A stretch of DNA of 44,886 bases from Actinomycetota bacterium (GTDB taxonomy: Bacteria > Actinomycetota > Thermoleophilia > Gaiellales > Gaiellaceae), in the NCBI GenBank assembly GCA_013812265.1, contig JACCTQ010000121.1, forward strand, positions 1 through 44,886, in the 5' to 3' direction. Below, piece after piece: positions 16,310 through 24,924 of the stretch. Positions within the stretch are counted from its first letter, which is position 1. Each line of letters begins with the position of its first letter. The position numbers and the translations under genes were made by a program. The notes beneath the pieces are model-generated. The model was not told the origin of the DNA and made no database searches. It was given only the letters and a program-made list of their open reading frames with translations.

Positions 16310-17818
16310 CTAGGCCACCGCGCCGACGCCGGCCGTATCGCTGAGCTTGTCCTTCAGGTAGCGGAGGTACGGGCCTGGGTCGATGGGACCGCCGACGATG
16401 CGGTCGAGCAGCTCCTTGGGAGCGAACTTGCGGCCGTGCCGGTGTACGTTCTCGCGCAGCCATTCCCGGAGCTCTCGAAACTCTCCGGCCTCGATCTGGT
16501 CATCCAGATCCGGCATGGCTTCGCGCACCTTCTCCCAGAGCTGAACCGAGACCACGTTGCCGAGCGAGTACGTGGAGAAGTAGCCGAACGACCCGCCGGA
16601 CCAGTGGACGTCCTGCAGCGCGCCACGCCGTGCATCCGGGACGTCGATTCCGAGGTACTCCTTCATCCGCGCATCCCAGGCCTCCGGGACGTCGGCGAGC
16701 GCGAGTTTCCCGGTCAGCATCTCCTGCTCCAGCTCGAAGCGCAGGATGACGTGAAGGTTGTAGGTCACCTCGTCGGCGTCGACGCGGATCAGCGACGGCT
16801 GCACCCGATTGACCGCGCGGTAGAACGCCTCCTCGTCCACCTGCGCGAGCGCCGGGAACGCCTGCTGGAGCCGGGGATAGAAGTGGCGCCAGAAGGGGCG
16901 GCTACGACCGACCAGGTTTTCCCACATGCGGCTCTGCGACTCGTGGAAGGCGTACGACACGCCCTCACAGAGCGGCGTCCGGTCCAGAGCGAGATCGACG
17001 CCGTTCTCGTACAGGCCGTGCCCACACTCGTGCATCGCCGAGAAGAGCGAGTGCAGGTCGTCCTCCGCGTAGCGGCTCGTCAGGCGGATGTCGTTGGGGC
17101 CCGCCGAGCTCGCGAACGGGTGCACGGAGCGGTCGAGGCGCCAGCCCTCCGGGTCGAATCCGAACCCTCGAATCACCTGGAGCGAGAACTCGTGCTGCGC
17201 GTCGGGCGAAAACGGGCCGCGCATGAACGCGTCTTCTTCGCCGTTCGACGCGGCAGCGGCCTCGATCAGTGGGGGCAGCTCCCGTTTCAACTCGTCGAAG
17301 ACCGCATTCACCTCGACCGTCGTCAGGTCCTGCTCGTAGTCGTCCAGGAGGACGTCGTAGATGTCGCGGCCGTCGTCCATGCACTCGACGTAGCGATGAG
17401 TCAGGTCGATGTTCTTCTGCAGATACGGTAGGAAGAGCGAGAAGTCCGATCGTTTGCGCGCCTCGGCCCAGACCGGCTGAGCAATGGATGCGGCGCGGGC
17501 CCTCTCCCCGTGCAGCTCCGGTGGGACTTTGCGCGCCTTCTCGTAGTCGCGACGCACCACGCGGATGAGACTCGCCTCGTCCGAGTCGTAGGCCATCTCG
17601 CCCTCGAAGGACGCAAGCTCGTCGAGGAGACGTCCGATCTCGGAAGCCGTGAACCGCTCGTGCGCGATGCGCCCGAGGCTCGCGAGCTGCTCGGCCCGCG
17701 AGCTCACGCCCAGCGGAGGCATCATCGTTTCCTGGTCCCACTCCAGCAGGTGGGCGGCCCGTCTTAGGTCCTCGACCTCGGCCAGTCGGGTTCTCAGCTC
17801 GGCGTACTTCTCGTTCAC
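16310..17818 (-). CDS. carboxypeptidase Taq (M32) metallocarboxypeptidase
   Basis: 502 aa, the usual M32 size. The N-terminal LLEWDQETMMPPLG (24-37) and AEQLASLGRIAHE are family signatures. The zinc motif is AMHECGHGLYENG (261-273; His263, Glu264, His267), and downstream ESQSRMWEN supplies the Glu-containing third-ligand helix. Also HSGGSFGYFSTYSLGNV and IDPGPYLRYLKDKL near the C-terminus. Cytosolic, no signal peptide; removes C-terminal residues from peptides. Start at GTG 17818 because GAGAGGAG lies a few bases upstream and the length fits; the longer frame would absorb the preceding small gene. 87 bp separate it from ppdK. Confidence 0.95.
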   Translation of the reverse strand: MNEKYAELRTRLAEVEDLRRAAHLLEWDQETMMPPLGVSSRAEQLASLGRIAHERFTASEIGRLLDELASFEGEMAYDSDEASLIRVVRRDYEKARKVPPELHGERARAASIAQPVWAEARKRSDFSLFLPYLQKNIDLTHRYVECMDDGRDIYDVLLDDYEQDLTTVEVNAVFDELKRELPPLIEAAAASNGEEDAFMRGPFSPDAQHEFSLQVIRGFGFDPEGWRLDRSVHPFASSAGPNDIRLTSRYAEDDLHSLFSAMHECGHGLYENGVDLALDRTPLCEGVSYAFHESQSRMWENLVGRSRPFWRHFYPRLQQAFPALAQVDEEAFYRAVNRVQPSLIRVDADEVTYNLHVILRFELEQEMLTGKLALADVPEAWDARMKEYLGIDVPDARRGALQDVHWSGGSFGYFSTYSLGNVVSVQLWEKVREAMPDLDDQIEAGEFRELREWLRENVHRHGRKFAPKELLDRIVGGPIDPGPYLRYLKDKLSDTAGVGAVA

Positions 17819-17853
17819 TCGGCTCCTCTCGGTCGCGAACTTGTCCAACCTAC

Positions 17854-18030
17854 CTACTTCGGCGACCGCCGCCTTGCCTGGAGCTCGGCCAGCCAGGCGA
17901 GGGCGCGAAGACCGAGCCACACCGGTGTCAGCAGGACGTAGAACACGACCATCGCCGCGCCGAGCGTTGCCCACCAGGACCCCCAACGCCAGAGCGGAAT
18001 CGGCGGTTTAGCCTTTGGGGACAGGCTCAA
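17854..18030 (-). CDS. 58-residue single-span membrane protein coupled to ppsR
   Basis: Short open frame beginning TTG, which overlaps the ppsR stop as TTGA. The protein has a Trp-rich amphipathic lead (PPIPLWRWGSWW, 9-20), one hydrophobic span (about 21-41) and a basic tail (QARRRSPK). Not recognised. The tight coupling to ppsR, hydrophobic helix flanked by positive charge and position before the M32 gene make it a plausible real gene; the TTG start and short length keep confidence moderate. It could tether or modulate one of its neighbours, but nothing in the sequence proves this. Confidence 0.6.
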   Translation of the reverse strand: MSLSPKAKPPIPLWRWGSWWATLGAAMVVFYVLLTPVWLGLRALAWLAELQARRRSPK

Positions 18031-18851
18031 GCCACAGCCGCTTCGGCGCGCCGCTGATCCACCAGGCGGATGATGCGGTGGGCGGTCTCTTCGATCGAGA
18101 TATCCGACACCTCGATCACAGGGCAGCCGAGCCGGCGGTGGATGGCCGCCGCCTCGTCGAGCTCGTCGTAGATCTGCACGAGCTCGGCATATGCCCTCTT
18201 CGATGCTCCCATGTTCCGTGCGCGCGCCTGCCGGATCTCGGAGAGCCGGCTCGCGTCGATGGTCAGCCCCACCACCTTGGCAGGCTCGATCTCGAACAGC
18301 TCACGGGGCGGCTCGATGCCCTTCACGATCGGGACGTTAGCCGTCTTGTGGCCGAGGTAGCCGAGATACATGGAGAGCGGTGTCTTCGACGTCCGGGACA
18401 CGCCGACGAGAACGATGTCTGCCTCGTGCAGGCCGCTGCCGACGCCATCGTCGTACTTGACCGCGAACTCGATTGCCTCGATGCGGCGGAAGTACGCCGA
18501 GTCCAGGGGATGGCGCGAGCCGGGAGTCATCCGCGCAGGCATGCCCGAGACGCGCCGGACCGCCTCGATGGGCTGTCCGAGCAAATCGCAGTAGTGGAGG
18601 CGGGCGCGGCGGCAAAGCATGCGCATCGCGTCTCGGAGCTCGGGCTCGACCAGGGTGTAGACAACGACGGTGCGCCGTCCCCGCGCCCGGCTGACGGCGC
18701 GGCGAAGGTCTTCGACCGTCTCCACACGCGGGTGGCGGATCTCGTCGAACGGCTGATCCGGAAACTGCGCCTCCAGCGCGTGGACGAGGCGGACCGCCGT
18801 CTCGCCGGTCGAGTCGGAGACGACATGGAGCTCCACGGGATCGGCCGCCAC
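18027..18851 (-). CDS. ppsR: PPDK regulatory protein (bifunctional kinase/pyrophosphorylase, PPSR/DUF299)
   Basis: 274 aa. Family hallmarks: LHVVSDSTGETA (8-19), TVVVYTLV, SGMPARMTPGSRHPLDSAYFRRIEAIEFAVKYDDG and the P-loop GVSRTSKTPLSMYLG (150-164). ADP-dependently phosphorylates, and Pi-dependently dephosphorylates, the Thr next to the catalytic His of PPDK (or of PEP synthase). The partner ppdK lies downstream in the same gene run, and its Thr452-Ser-His454 site is intact, so PPDK is the likely target. GTG start at 18851, with an imperfect GACAAT element 6 nt upstream and no Shine-Dalgarno. Divergent from glyS. Confidence 0.96.
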   Translation of the reverse strand: MAADPVELHVVSDSTGETAVRLVHALEAQFPDQPFDEIRHPRVETVEDLRRAVSRARGRRTVVVYTLVEPELRDAMRMLCRRARLHYCDLLGQPIEAVRRVSGMPARMTPGSRHPLDSAYFRRIEAIEFAVKYDDGVGSGLHEADIVLVGVSRTSKTPLSMYLGYLGHKTANVPIVKGIEPPRELFEIEPAKVVGLTIDASRLSEIRQARARNMGASKRAYAELVQIYDELDEAAAIHRRLGCPVIEVSDISIEETAHRIIRLVDQRRAEAAVA

Positions 18852-18916
18852 CGGCGTATTGTCGCGCTTCTGCCGCTAACGTTGCCGACCCGACCCCCGA
18901 GCTGCTGCGAGGAGCC

Positions 18917-20293
18917 ATGGCCGAGACCGAGCCGCCCACCACCGACTCCGCCACGATGGACAAGATCGTCTCGCTCTGCCGCCGGCGCGGGTTCGTGTTT
19001 CCTTCCTCCGAGATCTACGGCGGACTCGGCTCGACGTACGACTACGGCCACTACGGCGTCCTGCTGAAGAACAACATCAAGGCGCGCTGGCTCGAGGCGA
19101 TGACGCAAGAGCGTGACGACATCGTGGCGCTGGACTCGGCGGTGATCCTCCACCCGAAGGTCTGGGAGGCGTCCGGGCACGTCTCGGGCTTCACTGACCC
19201 GTTGGTGGACTGCCGCGTGTGCAAGAAGCGCTTTCGCGCGGATCGGCTCGAGGACGAGCGCTGCGAACGCAAACCAAGCCTCCAGCCGGGACAGGGACCG
19301 GAGTGCGATCTCACGGAGGCGCGGCAGTTCAACCTCATGTTCGAGACGACGGTCGGTGCGGTGCAAGAGGCGGGCTCAAAGGCATACCTCCGGCCCGAGA
19401 CCGCGCAGGGCATCTTCATCAACTTCAAGAACGTGCTCCAGGTCGCGCGGCGCAAGCCCCCGTTCGGCATCGCGCAGGTCGGAAAGTCGTTCCGCAACGA
19501 GATCACGCCGGGGAACTTCCTCTTTCGCGTGCGCGAGTTCGAGCTCATGGAGATGGAGTTCTTCGTCCCCCCTGCCGAGGCCGAGCAGTGGCATCGCACG
19601 TGGATCGACGAGCGCTTGCGCTGGTATCTCCGCTACGGCCTGCGCGAGGGCCGGCTGCGCGTGCGCGCCCACACCGGGGAGGAACTCTCGCACTACTCCA
19701 GCGCCACGAGCGACATCGAGTACCTCTATCCCATCGGCTGGTCCGAGCTAGAGGGCGTAGCGAATCGCGGTGACTTCGACCTGAGGCAGCACACCACGCA
19801 CTCCACGACGACGCTCGAGTACGTCGGCTCGGACGGAGAGAGATACGTCCCGCATGTGATCGAGCCCGCCGTGAGCGTCGAGCGCATGTTTCTCGCCTTC
19901 GTCATCGACGGCTACGACGAGGAGGTGGTGGGGGACCGGCAGCGCACCGTTCTCCGCCTGCATCCACAGCTGGCGCCCGTCAAGGCAGCGATCCTGCCGC
20001 TGGTCGCAAAAGACGAGGGGATGGTCAGCCGCGCGCGCTCTCTCTACGACGATCTGCGCGACGGGTTCATGGTGGAGTACGACGACGGCGGCGCCATCGG
20101 GCGGCGCTACCGCCGGCAAGACGAGATCGGCACCCCGTTCGCGTTCACGATCGACGAGCAGACGCTCGCGGACGACACGATCACCGTCCGCGACCGTGAC
20201 TCCCTCGCCCAAGAGCGGATCGGCGTCGCGCAGGCCCCTGCCTATCTCGGCGAAGCGGTTCGGCGCCACTGGACGAGCCCGAAGTTCAAGTGA
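18917..20293 (+). CDS. glyS: glycyl-tRNA synthetase (alpha2 type)
   Basis: 458 aa class II aminoacyl-tRNA synthetase. Motifs: EIYGGLGSTYDYGHYGVLLKNN at the N-terminus, a zinc-type CRVCKKRF segment, RPETAQGIFINF, motif 2 in FRNEITPGNFLFRVREFE, motif 3 in EPAVSVERMFLAF, and a C-terminal anticodon domain (APVKAAILPL). This single-chain form is the archaeal/eukaryal/actinobacterial type rather than the GlyQ+GlyS tetramer. ATG preceded by GAGGAG. Its stop overlaps the GTG of the esterase gene (GTGA). Clear start, length and motifs. Confidence 0.97.
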   Translation: MAETEPPTTDSATMDKIVSLCRRRGFVFPSSEIYGGLGSTYDYGHYGVLLKNNIKARWLEAMTQERDDIVALDSAVILHPKVWEASGHVSGFTDPLVDCRVCKKRFRADRLEDERCERKPSLQPGQGPECDLTEARQFNLMFETTVGAVQEAGSKAYLRPETAQGIFINFKNVLQVARRKPPFGIAQVGKSFRNEITPGNFLFRVREFELMEMEFFVPPAEAEQWHRTWIDERLRWYLRYGLREGRLRVRAHTGEELSHYSSATSDIEYLYPIGWSELEGVANRGDFDLRQHTTHSTTTLEYVGSDGERYVPHVIEPAVSVERMFLAFVIDGYDEEVVGDRQRTVLRLHPQLAPVKAAILPLVAKDEGMVSRARSLYDDLRDGFMVEYDDGGAIGRRYRRQDEIGTPFAFTIDEQTLADDTITVRDRDSLAQERIGVAQAPAYLGEAVRRHWTSPKFK

Positions 20294-21441
20294 CGGGCAT
20301 TGCTGTCGGACCGCCGTGGCGGCACGAGCCGGCGGGTAGATTCGACGAGCGGACGAACGCGAGCGAGGCGCTCCGCGGCAACCCGCTCGGCGATCCCCAC
20401 GAACGCCCGATGTGGGTCTACCTCCCACCGGGATACGACCAGGATCCAGGGCGGCGGTACCCCTCCGTCTACGTCATCCAGGGGTACACCGGCCAGCTCG
20501 ACATGTGGCGTAACCGAACACCCTTCGGGGCGAAGACGTTTCCCGAGCTCGTCGACGAGCTGTTTGCCGGCGGGGACGTGCCGCCCTGCATCGTCGTCTG
20601 GGTGGACGCGTGGACGTCGATCGGAGGCAGCCAGTTCCTCGACTCGCCGGCCATCGGGCGCTACCACACCTACCTCTGCGACGAGATCGTCCCGTGGGTC
20701 GACGCGAACTACCGGACCCTGGCCCACGCCGCCCACCGAGGCATCCAGGGCAAGTCGAGCGGCGGGTACGGGGCCATGGTCACGCCCATGCTGCGGCCCG
20801 ATCTCTTCGGCGGGCTCGCCACGCACGCGGGCGATGCGCTCTTCGAGAGCTGCTACGCCCGTGAGTTCCCCGAGGCTGCCCGCGCCCTGCGGGATCATTA
20901 CGACGGCTCGTTCGAGCAGTTCTGGGACGACCTGCGCAGCCGTCCTCTCTCGCCGCAGCCCTGGGACCCGCCGCTCGTGACGGCCTGGGGGATGGCGGCC
21001 GCCTACTCGGCCGACGAGGACGGAACGGTCCACCTTCCGTTCGACGTCGAGACGGGCCGCATCGTGCCCGAGGTCTGGGAGCGCTGGCTGGCGAGGGACC
21101 CGGTGCGGATGGTTCCGCGGCACGCCGAGACGCTTCGGGGGATGCGGGCGATCTACATCGACTCGGGGCGAAGCGACGAGTACTTCCTCGATCTCGGCGC
21201 CGAGGCGTTCCGGCGAGCGTTGGTCGAAATCGGCGTGACCGACGTGTTCTTCGAGCTCTTCGAGGGGACGCACGCCGGGCTCACGTGGCGCTATCCGATC
21301 GCGCTCCGGTATCTCGCGGAGCGCCTGGCTCCCGTAGGCTTCGCAGGGCCTGGCAGCCCGAGCTTCTCGCAGAGCGCGGGTGCGTCCCGCTGGCAGTTCC
21401 AGCGGCGGCATAACATTTGCTTCAGTGCGGGTGACACTTAA
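20290..21441 (+). CDS. alpha/beta-hydrolase fold esterase (Fes/esterase D-like)
   Basis: 383 aa, GTG start overlapping the glyS stop. An alpha/beta-hydrolase core: WVYLPPGYD, YPSVYVIQGYTGQLDMW, PPCIVVWVDA, a nucleophile elbow GIQGKSSGGYGAM (G-K-S-S-G), an acid position around IDSGRSDEYF and the catalytic His in EGTHAGLTWRY. The closest general match is the family of enterochelin-esterase/esterase-D/antigen-85-like hydrolases (Pfam Esterase). Cytosolic, as no signal peptide is present. Substrate unknown. The last 30 residues (after about residue 350) are low-complexity and may be a poorly conserved tail. Confidence 0.87.
   Translation: MTGIAVGPPWRHEPAGRFDERTNASEALRGNPLGDPHERPMWVYLPPGYDQDPGRRYPSVYVIQGYTGQLDMWRNRTPFGAKTFPELVDELFAGGDVPPCIVVWVDAWTSIGGSQFLDSPAIGRYHTYLCDEIVPWVDANYRTLAHAAHRGIQGKSSGGYGAMVTPMLRPDLFGGLATHAGDALFESCYAREFPEAARALRDHYDGSFEQFWDDLRSRPLSPQPWDPPLVTAWGMAAAYSADEDGTVHLPFDVETGRIVPEVWERWLARDPVRMVPRHAETLRGMRAIYIDSGRSDEYFLDLGAEAFRRALVEIGVTDVFFELFEGTHAGLTWRYPIALRYLAERLAPVGFAGPGSPSFSQSAGASRWQFQRRHNICFSAGDT
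21411..21416 (+). promoter_or_regulatory. TAACAT -10 for a leaderless DUF2283 gene
   Basis: TAACAT ends 8 nt before a GTG at 21425, with no Shine-Dalgarno between. Embedded in the 3' end of the esterase gene, so the small gene can be expressed on its own. Confidence 0.4.
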
Positions 21442-21646
21442 CCGGCGGACGGACACCGTCTGCATCTATCTCACTGAGTACGAAGACGCGGATGTCGCGC
21501 GTCAATCCTCGCTCGTTGCGCATGACATTCGCGGAGACTTCTTCTTCGACCTCGACAAACGCGGCGTACTGCTTGGAATCCAAGTCAAGTTCGCGGCGAG
21601 TGGTCTACCGAGCGATTTTCTGGAGGCCGCTGAGCCTGCCCAATAA
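21425..21646 (+). CDS. DUF2283-like small protein
   Basis: 73 aa. Pattern RTDTVCIYLTEYED ... DIRGDFFFDLDKRGVLLGIQVKFAA resembles DUF2283, small beta-rich proteins with a conserved (V/D)-D-x-D-x-x-G-x-(I/L)-x-G-I-(E/Q) core. Function unknown for the family. It overlaps the last 17 bp of the esterase gene in another frame. GTG at 21425 is preferred (8 nt after TAACAT); GTG at 21431 is an alternative. Convergent with recO. Confidence 0.75.
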   Translation: MRVTLNRRTDTVCIYLTEYEDADVARQSSLVAHDIRGDFFFDLDKRGVLLGIQVKFAASGLPSDFLEAAEPAQ

Positions 21647-21671
21647 TTTCGCCGTAAGAAATTCGGCCCTA

Positions 21672-22418
21672 TTACCCGGCCGAGAGCGTGCGCAGACGAA
21701 AGCCGCCGTGGTACTCGTACGAAGTCACGATCACGCTGAGCGCCTCGCGCGACGCGCGGTCTCCGAGAGCCGCGTCACTCGCTTCGGCCAGCGGCCGGCG
21801 CAGCAGCTCGCCGATACCGGCGACGCCCTGCGGTGAAAGCGGTATCGCTCCGGCCGAGCACGCTGTGCAGACTGCGCCCCCGGCCTTCGGCGAGTAGCCG
21901 GCGAGAGGGCCGGCGGCACCGCAATCGGCACAGCTCGCCATGTGGGGGAGGTACCCGGAGAGCCACAGGAGCTTGAGCTGAAACGAGAGCGCGAGTGGAT
22001 CCAGCGCCGGTCGAGCCGGTGCGCGGCTGGGAAGCTCGTCGAGCAGCTCCAGGAAGCGGGTCAGGGCTAGAAAGGCGCGGGAATTCGCCTCTTGCTCGCT
22101 GTACAGACGCAGCATCGCTTCCAGCCCGACCAGCCCGGCGCCGAGGCGGTAGGAGTCTTCGCGGGCGGCCCGGTGCGAGTGCAGAAGATCGACACCCGTG
22201 ACCGTCTGCAGCTCGCCGCTGCCTTGATGGAGCATCATCGCGACGTGACTCAGCGGCTCGAGGCGCGCGCCGAAGCGCGACTTCGTGCGCCGGATGCCCT
22301 TCGCGACCGCACCCACCCGGCCGCGCTCGAGCGTGTACAGGTGGAGTACGCGATCGGCCTCGCCGAGACGGAACGAGCGCAGAACGACCGCCTCCGTCTT
22401 GTAGCTGCGACCGGCCAT
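21672..22418 (-). CDS. recO: DNA repair protein RecO
   Basis: 248 aa. N-terminal OB fold MAGRSYKTEAVVLRSFRLGEADRVL and LYTLERGRVGAVAKGIRR, a helical middle, and the actinobacterial-type zinc site C-A-D-C ... C-T-A-C. RecO loads RecA on SSB-coated single-stranded DNA with RecR in gap repair. ATG at 22418 follows TACACT by 6 nt, consistent with leaderless translation, and gives the canonical start; the open frame upstream overlaps the glutaredoxin promoter region and is rejected. Confidence 0.95.
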   Translation of the reverse strand: MAGRSYKTEAVVLRSFRLGEADRVLHLYTLERGRVGAVAKGIRRTKSRFGARLEPLSHVAMMLHQGSGELQTVTGVDLLHSHRAAREDSYRLGAGLVGLEAMLRLYSEQEANSRAFLALTRFLELLDELPSRAPARPALDPLALSFQLKLLWLSGYLPHMASCADCGAAGPLAGYSPKAGGAVCTACSAGAIPLSPQGVAGIGELLRRPLAEASDAALGDRASREALSVIVTSYEYHGGFRLRTLSAG

Positions 22419-22423
22419 GCAGC

Positions 22424-22430
22424 TAGTGTA
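22424..22430. promoter_or_regulatory. TAGTGTA element, -10 for leaderless recO
   Basis: Minus-strand TACACT sits 6 nt before the recO ATG. The symmetric plus-strand TAGTGT could fire toward grx, but that start is 49 nt away and has its own GGAGG ribosome site. Same heptamer as at 4725-4731. Confidence 0.45.
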
Positions 22431-22478
22431 GGTCGGGCGTAGGCCGGGATACGACGCCCGGCCGGAGGCTTGGCTCGA

Positions 22479-22733
22479 ATGGGGAAAATCGAGGTGTATA
22501 CGACTCGGTGGTGCGGCTACTGCGTCCGCGCGAAGGCGCTGCTGGACGAGAAGAGCGCTTCCTACGACGAGATCGAGCTGGACGACGACCCGCACTTCAG
22601 GCGGCGGCTACACGAGCTCACCGGCGGCTGGACGGTGCCGCAGATCGTCATCGACGGCGATCCGATCGGCGGCTACACGGAGCTTTGGCGGCTGGTGAAG
22701 AGCGGAGAGCTCGACGCGAGACTCGCGGCGTGA
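22479..22733 (+). CDS. glutaredoxin (CGYC type)
   Basis: 84 aa thioredoxin-fold redox protein: MGKIEVYTTRWCGYCVRAKALL with a C-G-Y-C active site, ELDDDPHFRRRL, the cis-Pro segment WTVPQIVIDG and GGYTELWRL. Resembles Grx/GrxC-like or mycoredoxin-like proteins that reduce mixed disulfides. ATG at 22479 is chosen over TTG at 22470 because GGAGG lies 10 nt upstream of the ATG but touches the TTG. Divergent from recO; convergent with mutM (1-bp gap). Confidence 0.92.
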   Translation: MGKIEVYTTRWCGYCVRAKALLDEKSASYDEIELDDDPHFRRRLHELTGGWTVPQIVIDGDPIGGYTELWRLVKSGELDARLAA

Positions 22734-22734
22734 C

Positions 22735-23583
22735 CTATCCGGATGCTTGCGCCGCGGCCTCGACCTGGCACCCCGGGCAGTACGACGTTCCTCGGCCGGC
22801 TGCCCGGATCTTCTCGATCGCCGTGCCGCATCGGTAGCACGGCTGGCCTTCGCGGCCGTAGACCCGGAACTCGTGCTGCATTGACCCCGGCTCGCCGTCC
22901 GGCGTCCGGTAATCGCGCAACGTGGAGCCCTGAAGCGCGAGACCGGTCTGCAGCGCGCCGCGGATCGCCCGGTGCAGTCGTCGCACGTCCTCCGGTTGCA
23001 ACGACCGTGCCTGCGATCGTGGATGGATTCTGGCTCGCCACAGAGCCTCGTCCGCATAGATGTTTCCCATGCCGGCGAGTGCCCGCTGGTCGAGCAGGGC
23101 GGCCTTGATCGGTGTGCGGCGATTGACGAGGCGGGCAGCGAGGGCGGCGGCCGTGAAACGGCGGCCGAGCGGCTCTTCGCCGAGGCGTTTCGCGAGGTAC
23201 GGATCGAGCTCGTCCGGTTCCAGCAGACGCCACGTGCCGAAGCGGCGCACATCGCGATAGCCAACGTCCGATCCGTCGTCTAACCTGACAACAGCTCGTC
23301 GGTACGGATCGTCGGCCAGAGTTCCGTCATAGGCGTGCTGCAACGTTCCCGTCATCCGGAGGTGAATCAGGAGAACCCGCCGACTCTCGAACCGAAAAAT
23401 CAGATACTTGCCGCGTCGCTCGACGGACGCGATGCGCTGGCCCTGAAGCTCCGCCGCGACGCTCTCCGGAGGAAACGGCATCGTCAACCGTTCGTCGCTG
23501 ATCGTGACGCGATCAAATCGGCGGCCGAGCAAGAGCGGCTCCAAGCGCGCGCGGATCGTCTCGACCTCGGGCAGCTCTGGCAC
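22735..23583 (-). CDS. mutM: formamidopyrimidine-DNA glycosylase (Fpg/MutM)
   Basis: 282 aa. The catalytic N-terminal Pro must follow the initiator Met, so the GTG at 23583 (Met-PELPEVETIR) is the only acceptable start; a GTG two codons upstream would bury Pro2. Also visible: VERRGKYLIFRF with the conserved Lys, the H2TH region with MGNIYADEALW, and the C-terminal zinc finger CYRC ... CPGC. Removes 8-oxoguanine and related lesions with AP-lyase activity. TACCTT lies exactly 6 nt before the GTG, supporting a leaderless transcript. Downstream of deoA on the same strand, 42 bp apart. Confidence 0.96.
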   Translation of the reverse strand: MPELPEVETIRARLEPLLLGRRFDRVTISDERLTMPFPPESVAAELQGQRIASVERRGKYLIFRFESRRVLLIHLRMTGTLQHAYDGTLADDPYRRAVVRLDDGSDVGYRDVRRFGTWRLLEPDELDPYLAKRLGEEPLGRRFTAAALAARLVNRRTPIKAALLDQRALAGMGNIYADEALWRARIHPRSQARSLQPEDVRRLHRAIRGALQTGLALQGSTLRDYRTPDGEPGSMQHEFRVYGREGQPCYRCGTAIEKIRAAGRGTSYCPGCQVEAAAQASG

Positions 23584-23589
23584 GCCCAC

Positions 23590-23595
23590 AAGGTA
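23590..23595 (-). promoter_or_regulatory. TACCTT -10 for leaderless mutM
   Basis: Minus-strand TACCTT ends 6 nt before the GTG that the enzyme chemistry requires as start, an independent support for the TAnnnT-N6-start pattern in this genome. Confidence 0.5.
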
Positions 23596-23625
23596 AACGG
23601 CGCGGGGCGCTGGGCGGCGGGGGTT

Positions 23626-24924
23626 CTAGCGCACGACGTCGAGCACGACGGACGTGGGCTGCGGCGGCCCCGCAGCCAGCTCGTATGCCTCCGCAACGGC
23701 GACGGCAGCCCGTTCGGCCGAAGGGTCGTCGCGAGCATGGATCTGTGCCAGGACGTCACCTTCTGCGACCGCGTCGCCGCGCTTCCTGAGGCAGACGACG
23801 CCGACCGCGTGGTCGATCCGATCGTCCTTCGTCCGCCGGCCGGCGCCCAGGTCGAGGGCGGCCACGCCAACCCGGATCGCTCCCAGGCGGCTCACGAACC
23901 CGCTGGCACCGGCTCGTACCTCATGGCGCACGGGCGCCTGCGGCAGCGCCGATTCCGCTGGATCACCGCCCTGGGCAGCGATCCAGCGATCCCACAGGGC
24001 AAGCGCGGACCCGTCGGAGATCGCTGCCTCGGCGCGAGTTCGGCCCCTGCCTTCGTCCGTGCCCAGGTCGGACAGCGCGAGCAGGTGCGCGCACGCCGCG
24101 AGCACGAGCTCCGTGAAGTCAGGCGGGCCCTCCCCGCGGAGCGTCCGCACCGCCTCGCGGATCTCCAGCGCGTTCCCGACAGCCCTTCCGAGCGGCTGCT
24201 CCATGTCGGTGAGCAGGCACACGACCTCGAGACCGGCGCGCCGCCCGAGCTCGAGCATCATGTCGGCGAGCTCTCGCGCCTCGCCCAGCGACTTCATGAA
24301 CGCGCCGTCGCCCACCTTGACGTCGAGCACAATGGCATCGGCGCCGCCGGCGATCTTCTTGGACATGATGCTGGCCGCGATCAGCGAGACGTTGTCGACG
24401 GTCGCCGTGACATCACGAAGTCCGTAGAGCCGTTTGTCTGCAGGCACCAGATCGGCCGTCTGGCCGATGATGGCGAGGCCGACGGTGCGGATCTGCTCGA
24501 CGAACTCGTCGGCCGTGAGCTCGACGCGGAAGCCGGGAATGGACTCCAGCTTGTCGAGCGTGCCGCCCGTATGCCCGAGCCCCCTGCCGCTCATCTTCCC
24601 GAAAGGGACACCGCACGCGGCCACGATCGGACCGACGGCAAGCGACGTCTTGTCGCCGACCCCTCCGGTCGAATGCTTGTCCACCACCTTGCGCCCCAGC
24701 GCGGAGTGAAGGTCGATCGTCTCCCCGCTCCGGATCATCGCATCCGTGAGGGCAAAGGTTTCCGCGGCGGTGAGCCCGCGGAAATAGACCGCCATGCAGA
24801 AGGCTGCGAGCTGGTAGTCCGGTATGTCGCCGGTCGAGTAGCCGAGGACGAGCTCTTCGATCTCTTCGGCGGCGAGCTCGTGGCCGTCGCGCTTGCGCTC
24901 GATCAGCTCAGCAGGACGGATCAC
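23626..24924 (-). CDS. deoA: thymidine / pyrimidine-nucleoside phosphorylase
   Basis: 432 aa. Diagnostic signatures: KVVDKHSTGGVGDKTSL, KMSGRGLGHTGGTLDKLESIPG and VDNVSLIAASIMSKKIAGG. Cleaves thymidine or uridine with phosphate to base and (deoxy)ribose-1-phosphate. The C-terminal barrel-sandwich domain is present (GAIRVGVAALDLGAGRRTKDDRIDHAVGV). GTG start overlaps the methyltransferase stop (GTGA). With deoB it forms a nucleoside-catabolism operon: the ribose-1-phosphate product is the substrate of phosphopentomutase. Whether thymidine or uridine is preferred cannot be read. Confidence 0.96.
   Translation of the reverse strand: MIRPAELIERKRDGHELAAEEIEELVLGYSTGDIPDYQLAAFCMAVYFRGLTAAETFALTDAMIRSGETIDLHSALGRKVVDKHSTGGVGDKTSLAVGPIVAACGVPFGKMSGRGLGHTGGTLDKLESIPGFRVELTADEFVEQIRTVGLAIIGQTADLVPADKRLYGLRDVTATVDNVSLIAASIMSKKIAGGADAIVLDVKVGDGAFMKSLGEARELADMMLELGRRAGLEVVCLLTDMEQPLGRAVGNALEIREAVRTLRGEGPPDFTELVLAACAHLLALSDLGTDEGRGRTRAEAAISDGSALALWDRWIAAQGGDPAESALPQAPVRHEVRAGASGFVSRLGAIRVGVAALDLGAGRRTKDDRIDHAVGVVCLRKRGDAVAEGDVLAQIHARDDPSAERAAVAVAEAYELAAGPPQPTSVVLDVVR

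Noticed and set aside
20242..21465. 407-codon open frame antisense to the esterase
   Set aside because: The plus-strand esterase has hydrolase motifs and is coupled to glyS; the antisense product shows none.
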